This document shows positions 40,665 to 52,700 of a stretch of DNA of 64,000 nucleotides, piece by piece. Every line of letters starts with the position of its first letter. Position 1 is the first letter of the stretch. The translations under genes and the position numbers were made by a program. Location: contig NC_037643.1 in assembly GCF_003254395.2 (NCBI RefSeq), positions 12,914,963 through 12,978,962 on the forward strand, written 5' to 3'. The stretch is from Apis mellifera. Its lineage: Eukaryota > Arthropoda > Insecta > Hymenoptera > Apidae. The notes under the pieces were generated by a model. The model worked only from the letters and a program-made list of their open reading frames with translations, made no database searches and was not told the DNA's origin.

Positions 40665-42276
40665 CTAACTTAATTTAGTGACTAGAACAATAATTAATAT
40701 AATAACGACTATAATTGCGAGTAACAATAGGACAAAAACTTTTCGTCGATATTTACTTTGGTAATTACTTGCCTTGATTAACTCTTGTGCTCCTAGTTCA
40801 ACATTCCCATGTACATTTTCTATATGATTATCTATTGTATCTATAATAAAAAAAAGTTATAAGAAAATTTACAAAAATTAAATATTTACATAGAATAGAC
40901 CAGAATCACTCACTGATTGTATCTCCTTGCTGATATACCAATGCTGCCAATTCACGCATTATTTGGTTCACATCCAAAATATCTCCTTCGATCCGTTTTA
41001 TTCTATCTTCTCTTTCTAACAGTAATCCTTGTTGAAATTCAAGATTCCTACGCATATCAGAAAAGTAAAATTACTTGCAGATTACTTTTTCATTATTTTT
41101 TGATATAATGAATAATGTTATTTCAGAGTTTGTATTAATATGCATTAAAACAAACTTACCACACACTCAAGTGTATTTTATAACTTCTCTATATTAATAA
41201 TATATGTTGCAATTATTTAATCTTTTCAGTGAAATTTTTACATTCAAGCTACTTCAATATTCATATTATAAAATCCACAAAATATGCTCATCTTATAAAA
41301 ATCATGAAAAAAGCCTATTTGAATTTTGAATCTTTAATAAGATTAATAATGTTAGCCATCTCTGAACCCATTGTGTGCAGACTGTGAGTCAAGCTTTTTT
41401 CACTATTTATATGTGCAAATATAGTTATATATTTATTTATAAATTAATATATAGTTTACTCAATTTATAAATTAATATATAGCTTATTCAAACCTTTGTG
41501 TCACTCTGTGTTCATCCTCCTGAGCTTGAAGTAAACGTTGTTGTTCCTCTTCTTCTGAATTCATAGGATTTTCTATACTAGTTGTTAGCAAAATATGCCT
41601 CTTCATTTTTTCCACAATTGACTATAAATTTCATAATAATAAAGTTTCAATAAAATTACAAAATACATAATAGTAAAATATTACTTACCTTTTGCATATC
41701 TGAATATCTTTGCAAAGCATCTTTGAAATCAGTAGTGAGTTTCTCAATTTGCAACTTCTGTTGTTTATCACCTCGCCTCATTAACACTGTCAGTCTTGCA
41801 ATATCTTTGCTTGTTTGTGTTACTACTTGATTTGTGCTTAATTGTGTGACATGCCTTATAAAAAATAAATAAAGAGAAAGTAAATATGAGTAAAAATATA
41901 AAATGAAGGAATATATATATATTATGTAATAAGTCATTAATATTTATTTTTATTATGTTTATATTAATAAAATATTTTTTTTTCATTTTAATGAATATTA
42001 TATATTCTTAAATTACATGATCTTTTATTTTAGATGATATTTCATATTACAATACAACATAAAAATTACTTACACCTTATCTCTTAGACCCTGATTATCT
42101 TTATTGGTTCCAACATTTTTATATGCTCGTTCAAGTGTTCTCCAACTTGTATTAATTGTATATATATTAGTTGTAATATTTTCACTGAGACTATAAAGTT
42201 CAGTAGGACTAAATCCTACATCAGGTACATCTGTCCGTTGATCTGTGGACCCATATGTTTGAGAACTGTAAGCCAT
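40665..42276 (-). CDS. Syx7: Endosomal syntaxin (Qa-SNARE), Syntaxin-7/12 class
   Basis: t-SNARE that drives fusion of early and late endosomes. Minus-strand coding exons are 42276-42074, 41854-41689, 41621-41494, 41047-40914 and 40840-40665. They give 807 nt (268 aa) with consistent phases. The N-terminus MAYSSQTYGS starts just after an acceptor, so a noncoding first exon lies upstream. Residues about 25-140 form the Habc helices (LRDKVHVTQLSTNQVV, QKLQIEKLTTDFKDAL). The SNARE motif follows at about 175-238 (EREDRIKRIEGDILDVNQIM, then QQGDTINTIDNHIENV). It holds the central Gln expected of a Q-SNARE (DVNQIM). A basic KYRRK precedes a C-terminal membrane anchor (VFVLLLLAIIVVIILIIVLV) and a six-residue tail. 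The donor of the first listed exon must be GT|GTAAGT (not AAG|GTGTAA) to stay in frame. The Syntaxin-7/12 class is clear; the exact paralogue name is inferred. Confidence 0.92.
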
Positions 42277-43744
42277 TCTAAAAATAAAAATAAATTGCAT
42301 TATAATTTCTTTCTAAAAAAAAAATTAAAATATTTATAAATTATAAATATTAATAAAAACATTTTTATCTAATAATCTTTGTAATAATCATATAACTAAA
42401 TGTTTTTATGTATAAATATATAATAAAATCATAAAACTTTTATGACAATCTATGAAGAACATTGATATGCTATCATATATATGAATCATTATTAAAAACT
42501 TTAATGACATATACATATACAGTAACATTTTTATATATTGTAATTTATTTAAATTAACATGAAATTAATGTAATCTTTTATTTATACAATTTTTATTATA
42601 TTGTTAAATAAATATATATTTCGTTCATTCAAATTATGTATTATAATTTTAATAAAATTTTGTATAATAAATTATGACTTTATATTTTTTGTCGATGATA
42701 ATACCGTTAATAAGTGCAAAATTTATTAAACTGCATGAAATAATATAATGTAAATATTAAATGAAAATTTTTAAAACTAAAAATGACATATTAACCCAAG
42801 ATAATATTATACAATTTTATATTATACGAATGTTATAATAAATCAAATTTTAATCGATGTATTAAAACCATTCTGCGTGATTGCATAGAACAGAATAATC
42901 ATCTAATAGTATATGACGAATATACGGAGTATTAAATTAATATAAAATAAAAATATAAAATATAAATGAAAATAAACATCACGAACTATGCAACAAACCT
43001 GAATTATTTTATCACAAATATTCTTAATACCTAAATATAAATTGCTTTATTAATTCACATTTAAAAATCAGAAGAACTATTTTTATGTATCGAATCTTAG
43101 AAACTGACAGTTGCTTAAATGATCTAATCCACCGTCCATGTGACAATAGTCTCTTTGTATGTGCAGCCGCGAATTTAATAAATTTCTATATTATCGATAT
43201 TTCACATTTTTTAGTTCTAATATAATAATTGGAAACAAACATTTTAATTAATGTATAATAAAACTATATTTATTCTTTGGTAATAAATTATTAATAATAC
43301 AATATACATTTATTGCATTTTAAATTTGCTTGTAATATTAAAGCAAATAACTATAGTTTAGTATGCTATAACACCGTCAATACTACTAGATTCAAAATAA
43401 TATCTCATAAACATTATTATATCTTATTGCAACATAAAAAAATGAATTATAAATCTTTAAATTTTTAAATCAATTTTTTATAAAAATTTGTTATTAAATT
43501 AAGTTAATAAGAAAATTAACTAATAATATAAAATTATTTTTTAACAACTTATAGAAATGTGTCTGAAATGCCGTCTTATATATTACTACCGCTAGAATCA
43601 AAAACAAAACTAATAATAAATTTATTTTAATATTTTTTTACATATTTAAAACGATAAAAGTAAAAAAAAAAAATAATAAATTTTTCTATTGAGCAGTTGA
43701 AATCATGAAAAAGCTATCTTCCTGTGGAACCAGAGGTTAGTCGC
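42277..43744. promoter_or_regulatory. Divergent 5' region of the syntaxin and NAT1 genes
   Basis: Head-to-head genes with A/T-rich sequence between them. A small CG-richer patch at about 43120-43180 probably marks the syntaxin 5' end. A second one from about 43715 begins the NAT1 first exon. The syntaxin 5'UTR intron (acceptor at 42278-42279) must end upstream, possibly at the donor-like CAG|GTTTGTTGC near 43000. No coding frame is supported between. Confidence 0.5.
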
Positions 43745-43835
43745 ATGGCGGACACTGGCTTGACAAGACATACGGTACGGAAGTTCCCGAGTACGACCGA
43801 CAGATTGCGAAAGCCTTCAGAAACAACCGTCGGCC
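43745..43835 (+). other. NAT1 first exon with an upstream AUG frame
   Basis: A CG-rich exon-like segment ends at a strong GTAAGT donor (43836). The ATG at 43745 opens MADTGLTRHTVRK... for 30 codons and leaves in phase 1. If spliced to the exon at 49004 the frame reads two more codons and stops at TAA (49009-49011), 55 nt before the proposed ACG start of NAT1. It would then be a 32-codon upstream ORF. The exon's link to NAT1 is inferred from position and the lack of another gene. Confidence 0.5.
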
Positions 43836-46800
43836 GTAAGTAAACGCTATTGTGATTTCTCATCATTTTAATTCCTAAAATTATGCATTTTTGGTTGTAT
43901 GGTTGCCGCGATAACGAATTTAACGCTAGATTACCACGCCGTATATATTTTCTTTACAAAAGATCTTACTAAAAATCTTAAAATTTAATAGAATTTTCTC
44001 GAGGGTTGCTTTGGAGTCAATATAGCTCGTACATAGGTCGTGCGTCATGTCGGTCCTGAACGCATCTTCCATTTGTCGATTTTTTATCATATTTTATTAA
44101 TTTCTTTCAAGTATAACTGCAATCTTTTCACTTAATTAATTTATCCTTGTTTTAGTATTAAAAAAAAAGATTGTAATTCATAAGTGGTAATCAAGTGTTG
44201 TTTTCGAGCACCTACGCAACTTCTACTTTTGACATTTTAATCGGTGTGACTTTTAGTGTAGGTTGTTCTATAGCTTTTTGCATGTTTATTTTATATTTTA
44301 AGCACTTTATATTTTAATTCAAAACACAAATTTTTTTCTAATGTTTCCGATATGCATGAACATAATTTTCGATGTTTATAGTAATTTTCTTTATATAATG
44401 TTGTCTGGCTTCCTTTTGGACAAATTTTGAAATTAGTACGTTTCCTCAGTATCGATTGTTGGTTGCTTTTCATTCAGTTGATCAAATTGAATCGTTATTT
44501 TAGAAATTGCTATACATATTGCTTACGTCAAACATTTCTTTTTCAAGAAATTATCTGTATCTTATTTTATTTTTAAATTTTACTAATTATTTTTCTGACA
44601 ATATATTTTATTCGATTCGATAAATTTTCCACTATTTAAAACATTCATTTTGCAATGGATGCTCGGTAGACTCTTATAAACATACATATATACGAACATG
44701 CATATGTATCATCGATCAATGTGCACGCACACGCATAAGCATGCACGAAACTAAGCAGGCGTATACTGTCATGTTTCTGACGTTTTGCTGGAATTTTTGT
44801 GCAAATATTCAGTTTAAGTTTTGAATATTTAATCAAAATATAAAATAGTAAGCTTTTAAATATATATTAGATTTATTTTATATGCTTAAATTAAAACTGA
44901 TTCTTTTTAGTACTTTATTTTATCTATTTTTTTTTCAATCATTATTATCTAATAAAATTAAATTAAAAAATTCAAAATATTAATATTTAGTTTTTGTATT
45001 ATTGACAAATTAGCTCTTTTGGCAATTATTCTTTATCTATTTTCTTTTACTACAATGTTGAAAAAAATTAATTTTAATAAAAATTGAAACTATTATATTT
45101 TTTAAAAAACAAAAGAAAAAGCTATGATTTCCAATGATTAATGAATAAAGGATTTTATATTGCGAAGTATAACTTATATTAAATTAATTTTTAAATGGAA
45201 ATTCATTTCGATTTGAAAAACTTTGTTACCTTAATTTTTATAATGATATACTAATGATCTAAAATTTTAACAATTGCAACATTTAATATTTGCAATGTAT
45301 TACAGTACGCGCACTCATAGCGAACGCATTTACCGTGTGCCTTTAAATGCTCGCCCATATGACTGTTTCTACGTCGGACGTGTGACGACCGTATGTGGCC
45401 TCTTTGTTATAGCAGACTTAAACGTTTATCGTACTATGAATAGACGTACTGATTTTCTTTCAGCTGTCCACTTTGTACGACTAATTTGCACTCTGATACG
45501 TAATTGTGTCATCTACTAGAAATTTTTTAATTTTTATAAGCATGCACATATTATTTATGTAGATATAAACGAATAAAAGTAATTATGTCTATTTTCCAAA
45601 AAATTGCAATTATATATAACAATAAAATAATTAATTGAATTTGAAAAATGTTTGGGTTGAAATTGAATATGAAATTTATTAAAGAATGAAATGAATTACA
45701 TAAAATTAATTAAATAATATGAATTATCGTTGTACAAAAATTTTTGAGACAAAGAATTTGGATTTCCTTTGTAATGCTATTCCTTTTATAATTATAATCT
45801 ATAATGTTGGTAGTATTATAATGAATATATTTGTTATCTTTTTTTTTAAAGATATGGTTTTGGAATTTTATTGAAAGTATTTTATAGATTGTTTTAAATA
45901 TGAGATGAAAATGTTTATTCGAATTTAAAGCATTTCATTTTCTTTTTTCTACAATTTCTACTGATCTTATGCATTGTCGGCCTTCAAAAGTTGGCACCCT
46001 TGTTCTAACTTGTGGAAAGCAACCGTCACGGCGCATCAGTGACGTGTCATGAGGAAACAGAGTATTGGAGTGTTCAAAGTATTCAAAGAAAGATAGCAAC
46101 TGTTCATTATACATTTCCTTGTTATCTCTTCGTTTACTGACGACACGTGTCTCTCTTTGTGCATAATTATTTTTTAAGGTCTTGTTTAATATCATTTAGA
46201 TGATGCATGTTAAAAATATATCATTTCTGTTCTTTTTCATTTAATCATTATTTTATCAATTTTAATATATTTTAATTTTATTCATATAAAATTATTATAT
46301 AATCATTTTTAAAGATATTCAAAGATTTCTTAAAAGTTTATTAAATTAAAAAATATAAATTTGTTTGAAATTGAGAATTAATTTCGAAAGAATGAAATTG
46401 TAAAAATATTAAACAAATTTAGAATTTTAGCACAATAAATTTGTAAATATATAATTTCAACGCATTTAATTTGATATAAGCTGTAACTTTGTTTCAAAGA
46501 AAATAATATTGCTATAACTGTTTCTCTTGGAATCTTGAACTTCCGGTGTCATGATCTCAGAATTCCATGGATATTGAAATGCATTATATGCATTATCTTC
46601 ATGTGTGCATGTTTTATGTAAATTCATAACTTATAATAAAATCATTTATATTTACAAAATTATTTAATTATTTAAAAATTGTTTAAAAAGAAAATTAAAT
46701 TATATAAATGAAATATTATCGGCAATTAATCAAAATTTTATGTATTTATAAAAGCTTTTTCGAATATAAATATTTCATTTGTCACATGTAATTAAAAAAT

Positions 46801-49003
46801 ATTCGTACAACAGATCTTTAAATATATATATTTAAATTTAAATTTGAGCAGATAAATTTAGAGCTGCGAAGAAATTTCAATCGTTATTTTGGTAATTGAA
46901 CTAGTAGTTACCTTCATAAAACTACTTGTCTGACAACAAAGGTAATATAAGTTTAAAAGAAAACGAGATTGGATACCGGTTTAATGCACTAAAGAAATTT
47001 TCAATGCGAAGCATGTTTCAGACGACGACCTTCGTCGTGCAACTTTAAAGCAATTCTTCTTAAGTCATAATGTATGTATGTACGTATTTGACTATATTTA
47101 ATTTTCGCTTTTATCAAGTGAGAAACTTTGTATTTGTGTTTTCTGAGATTCGTGAGTTAAATTATTAAACTAAACTTTCTTAATGTTTATAAAAATTTTT
47201 CAAAATAACATAAAAATAAGTACTATATACTTATTTCTTTTATAATATGTTATTATGATTGAGAATATCAATTTACTTTTAAAATATTTTAATAAAAAAA
47301 ATTTGTGTATTTATTCTCTATTAAAAAAATATTACATTATGTAATATTATTAATAATATTACTAATAAAGATGAGCATAACATTGAACACAATACTTGAA
47401 TTTCATTTATTGTATAAATTACTATAAATAAATTATAATTATATAATATTATCGTGATAAATTATTAATTATTAAATTATATACATTAATCAAATATTTG
47501 CAAATCTAAATTTGCATATTTATATTCGCTAAAATTTCTATTTATATAAATTTCTATTATAGCGAATATATAATATATAAAAATGATAAGTATTTCTCGT
47601 GCTAAAGAAAAATACTTTAGATGCTGTTTCGCAGAAAAATAATATCGTATGAAGAGTTACACATAAAATTGATATTGGAATTTTTTTGTTTTCGAGATAA
47701 AATTATTCTTTTTCTCAATCCATCACCATGTAATTGAAAACAATGAAGGTTTTTCAGCCACGCACCCTAAATACATGGATTGCTCAGTGGAGACGGTCAA
47801 AGACGACCTTAGTCGAAGTTAGGACGAAGTTGTCCGACCTCGCCCGATCAAGCTGACGACAGAAGCCGAGATCGGTCGAGGTGAGGCGAGGAAAGGTTCA
47901 TTGACCGTCTGACCATGAGCCGCGCCCCACATACAATCCTCTTCACGTTCATCGTCCACGGCTTTTGGTTGTTTTGTTCGTAACCGATACCTCAAGATCA
48001 AAGCCGTTTCCCTGGAGAAGGTCCTCGTCCTGTCCGTTGAAGACCTTTACTTGTGAGCGCAATAAGGCTGCACACGTTAATCTGTGCCTCCTATTGTTAA
48101 AAATCCGATTATTATAAGATTAATAAGCGATTGATTCTTTTTTAATTATTATATGCAACATATAGAAGAAAAGCAAATTTATTTTATTCTTTTTTTTTTT
48201 GTTATTCTATTTTTTAATGTCATATAAGTGGTTTTAAATGTCTGCTCTATAATTTATTATTAAAAGTGAAACAGTACATATGACACTAAACATGCTTTTG
48301 ATATTCTTATAATTATTAATTTATTTGTTGGTTATATTTGTTGGTTATATTAAAATTTTTTCCATCTGTTTTACATGATTCAATTTGGAAATATGTAACT
48401 ACGAAGGATTACAACATTATGATATTAAAACATGATCAAAATTTATATTTCTTATATTTATTTAATATATTTTATATTTTCAGTACAATTTATTTTTGAA
48501 AATAAATTTTTTTATATTTCATGAATGTATATATTATTAATATTTGCAAATTAAGAGAATCTTCATTTAAAATTTGCTGTTATTTTATTTCCATGATTTA
48601 ATCTTTTTTCTTGATAAATTTTTACAAAAAAATTTAGTTTATGAAATATTAATATAAACAATTTAAAATGATTTTAATAATAGTACCATAAAATTCTTTA
48701 TGTATCTTTTATATGTAACTCAAATATTTCAATAAATATAAATTAAGTTTAATAAATTGAAAAATAACTGATATATTAATGTTGTAAAAGAAGTAAAATT
48801 TAATATTTTTTTTTTTTTGGGCTGCACAATAACTTGTATTCTAAGCATTCTAATTGCATGTGTGTTAATACATCATATTTTTGTATCATTAGGTACAAAA
48901 GGCTGCATATTAATAGTCAAACATGGATGGAGTAGCATGCGTGTAAGCAATAAATTATTATTAATATGACTGATATTCTTATTGTAATTTTTTTTTGTTT
49001 CAG
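43836..49003 (+). other. NAT1 5'UTR intron (about 5.2 kb)
   Basis: No protein-coding gene is supported inside. GC-richer islands at about 45290-45500, 45960-46150, 46970-47060 and 47750-48070 stand out. The last folds strongly (see 47791-47910). A small candidate exon, 48893-48942, has an acceptor and a GTAAGC donor and holds an ATG (48923). Its frame would not enter the NAT1 frame. Confidence 0.55.
47791..47910 (+). ncRNA. Candidate structured RNA in the NAT1 first intron
   Basis: A perfect 10-bp outer stem (AGACGGTCAA at 47791 with TTGACCGTCT at 47901) encloses further hairpins. The strongest pairs 47837-47849 with 47870-47882 in 12 of 13 positions (GATCGGTCGAGG arm), around a 20-base loop. 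A smaller one is GGAC/GTCC (47822-47825 with 47832-47835). CCTTA/TTAGG nearby pairs less well. Together they give a cloverleaf-like drawing of 120 nt. The island is GC-rich inside a very A/T-rich intron. It matches no RNA class I know; the T-loop signature of a tRNA is absent. The strand is unknown because the fold is nearly symmetric. Confidence 0.3.
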
Positions 49004-49065
49004 CTTCCTAAAGGAAGATCTGTGTGCTGTGATTTATCACTTAGGAGGCCAAAACACGCGCAACA

Positions 49066-49708
49066 ACGGACAACCCCACAGGATCGGGGGGTGCTTCTCG
49101 TGTCTCGGGAGGAAGGTCAGGGTTTACAAAGTTACCTTGACTGTAACAATCATACACGAGCTGCTTCTTTTTACATCCAATCAATCTTCTGTGCTCATTT
49201 TTATTTATAATACACAAATTAAAAAAATTCGATGCCTTCCAGGGACGATATTCGCTCCCTATCCACTGAGCAACGCTGGATCCCTCCTTCAACTCTTAGA
49301 CGCGATGCACTCACCCCAGAAAGCAGAAATAATTTCATCTTTAGAAAGGTGCGGGGTATTCTTAATAAGCTTACGCCGGAAAAGTTCGCAAAGCTGAGCA
49401 ACGACCTGCTCAACGTTGAGCTTAATTCTGATGTGATTCTCAAAGGTGTCATTTTTTTGGTAAGTATTTAGCAATATGTATGATATATAAGTAAAAATAA
49501 ATTTGTATTATTTTTTAAAGAAATATAAGAAATAATATTCAAAATTGTTCAATCGAATAAATTTTTGAACAAATCAATTCAATAATCTTACAAATAAAAA
49601 AATATTTATAATAATAAAGAATATATTTATTATAATTCATTTATTATATTTTTTTCTTTTAATTAAAATTTCTTTAATTAATATTATAAGGAAATAAATA
49701 AAATCTTT

Positions 49709-49755
<47 letters not shown>

Positions 49756-52700
49756 TATACTATGTAAATCTAACAATAAGATCTATAATAACATGGAAAA
49801 GTATCAGACGAAAAAGATTTTATATTTTTTCTTTGACATTTATTTATAGTATTTCATGGTTATGATATATTTGAATATCATACTATATTTTAATCTATTA
49901 ATTTTTGTCTTTATTATTTTATTTTACAACAAAATTATTCATACATATTTTATTGTGTTACTATTTACTACTTATAAAAATATAAGTGATTTATCTTATT
50001 ATATATTTATAAAATATATATTTAATATATATTAATAAATAATTAATAAAATAAATATGTATAAATATATATTTTTAAATAAATAAAATTTTTAATATAT
50101 TCTACTATAATATAATATAATAAAATATTATTGATAATTCAAATATAACAAAAAATATTTTAAAAAAGTATAAATTTATTATATTTTAACATATTTTGTT
50201 ATGATAAATATTTTTTACATATTTATGGATTCTAATTCATATTTTCACATATAAGTAATAAAATATTTAAATAATTAATATTAAATAATTTTAATGTAAG
50301 TTTCATTTAAACAGGAATATAAATACTTTATTATTAATTTTTATTATATTAATATTATATCAAATTACTATTCTTTTAGATCTTTGAAAAAGCACTTGAT
50401 GAACCCAAGTACAGTTCTATGTACGCACAGCTGTGCAAACGGCTGTCTGACGAAGCTGCAAACTTTGAACCAAAAAAAGCACTCATTGAAAGTCAAAAAG
50501 GCCAAAGCACATTCACATTTCTTCTTCTTAGTAAGTGCAGAGACGAATTTGAAAATCGTTCAAAGGCAAGTGAGGCATTCGAAAATCAGGATGAACTTGG
50601 TCCAGAGGAAGAAGAACGCCGACAGGTGGCTAAGCGCAAAATGCTTGGTAACATTAAATTCATCGGAGAATTGGGAAAATTGGGAATCGTATCGGAAACG
50701 ATCTTACATCGTTGCATCCTGCAATTATTGGAAAAGAAAAGGCGAAGGAGATCCAGGGGGGACACTGCTGAGGATATTGAATGTCTCTGCCAAATCATGC
50801 GTACCTGTGGCCGCATCCTTGACTCGGATAAAGGCCGCGGACTCATGGATCAATATTTCAAACGTATGAACTCCTTGGCAGAAAGCAGAGATCTTCCTCT
50901 ACGCATCAAGTTTATGCTACGTGATGTTATTGAGTTACGCCGTGATGGCTGGGTACCACGTAAGGCTACCAGTACTGAAGGTCCAATGCCCATCAATCAA
51001 ATCCGCAATGATAATGAAGAGTCTTCGAGAGGAAATGGCTTCCATAGACGTGAGGATCGTCTCGGAGCTGAATTTTTAAGAAAAATGGGCCGTGGCGGAT
51101 TAGATATGGATATGATGGGGGGTATACCATTAACTTCTCCATCGTTTGGCATGCCATCTCCATTCAGCCCCAATGGATTCTCAGGAACTTCAGGGGTTAC
51201 TTATGGCCGTCATAGTCAACGTAATCAACCTGGTTACTATCAAAACCAGAATCGTCACCAAAATAATTATCAAGGAAAACACAATCAACAACAACATAAT
51301 TCACCACAAAACTTTAATAACAGTACGTATTATTTGATTAAATGATAGTTTATTATTAAAATATTATTAATATATTTAATTGAATTATAGATAGCAATAA
51401 AGAACAATTACGCTTCAATAAAAATAAGATGTTGATTGGACATCCAGAAGAAGTATCATTAAGACCATCAGCTAATTCTATGATGTTTAAACAAACAAAT
51501 ATTAATCCCAATCTACCTCTCAACAGTGGTATGTATTTCAATCAATATGAAATATTATTTAATTTTTTAGAAATTTGTTTATAATATTAAAAAAATATAA
51601 CAATGATATATCATTCATTTATATTTTTTAATTATGTAAATAAATATATAAATAAAATAATTTGAATTCTTATGATTAGTACAAATATTTTATATAAAAT
51701 AGTATTAATAAAACAATTTTAATTATTATTTATATTAATAGATCTGTTCCCAGGACGAGCATCAGAAATACCTCTTCTACGTACAAGCACATTAAAACCC
51801 AGCTCGCCATTACTGCACAAGGAATTGTCACCAGCAATTGTAATAAAACAAGGTCCTGTAGATAAAAGAGAAAAAGCTCGCGATAGAAAGGATAAAGGAA
51901 CTTCTAGGGAAGAGATACTGAAGAAGGTGAATTCTTTAATGGATGATCTTGTTTCGCATACGAACATACAAGATGCAATAACAGCTTTTCAAGATCTTAA
52001 AATACCTGAACGATTTTTACGACATGCAGTTTATACATTATATTCTAACACGTTAGATCGTGGAGATTCTGACCGTGAACTTGCAGCTAAACTTATAGTT
52101 GAATTGGAGAAAGCAGACGTGATTACTGTACAGCAGATACATGAAGGATGGAAAGAACTAGTATCCAATATACCAGAAAAAGAGAGTACTGTGCCTTGTG
52201 TAGCTTCTCATGTTGCCTTTTTAACAGCCAAGGCTATTGTGGATAATTTAATTCAATTAACCGATCTTGTCGCTGTGACAGAAAATGGCCAACATCATCC
52301 ATTATTTTTACTTACACTTCAGCAATTACATAAAAGCCAAGGCAAAGCAAGATTAACACAAATCTTTAATGACAGCAAGGTGAATCTTATCAGTCAGCTA
52401 CCCGAAGCAGACAAAACGAAAGAAAGACTAGCTGAGATTTTAGAGGATAGAGAATTGACTTTCCTTTATCCACTTCTTAAGATCCAAGGAGATATATGGC
52501 GTCAATTAGAATATGACCCAAATCCTAATACTCTTTACAAATGGATCAAAGAAAAGCTAGAACCTTCGCATCATTCTGATTCAGAATTTATTAATGCTTT
52601 GATGAACGTTCTTCTAAAATACATTACACAGGTTAGTATAAAAATATTAAAATTGTTATAATATACAATCTATTTATAATTTGTTTTAATATTTTATTTA

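Noticed and set aside
45326..45343. A miR-124 gene on the minus strand
   Set aside because: The mature-like sequence is present only with changes, and the neighbouring sequence cannot form the second arm of the precursor.
45274..45519. Plus-strand frame of 81 codons in a NAT1 intronic island
   Set aside because: Begins with a non-ATG codon, shows no domain, and lies in an island better explained as noncoding.
48893..48942. Small exon with ATG (48923, MDGVAC...) as the NAT1 start
   Set aside because: Its strong donor leaves in phase 2 and enters a frame that ends in the next exon, not the NAT1 frame. Reaching the NAT1 frame would need a weaker donor and an acceptor at 49044. It is kept as an alternative to test, not as the model.
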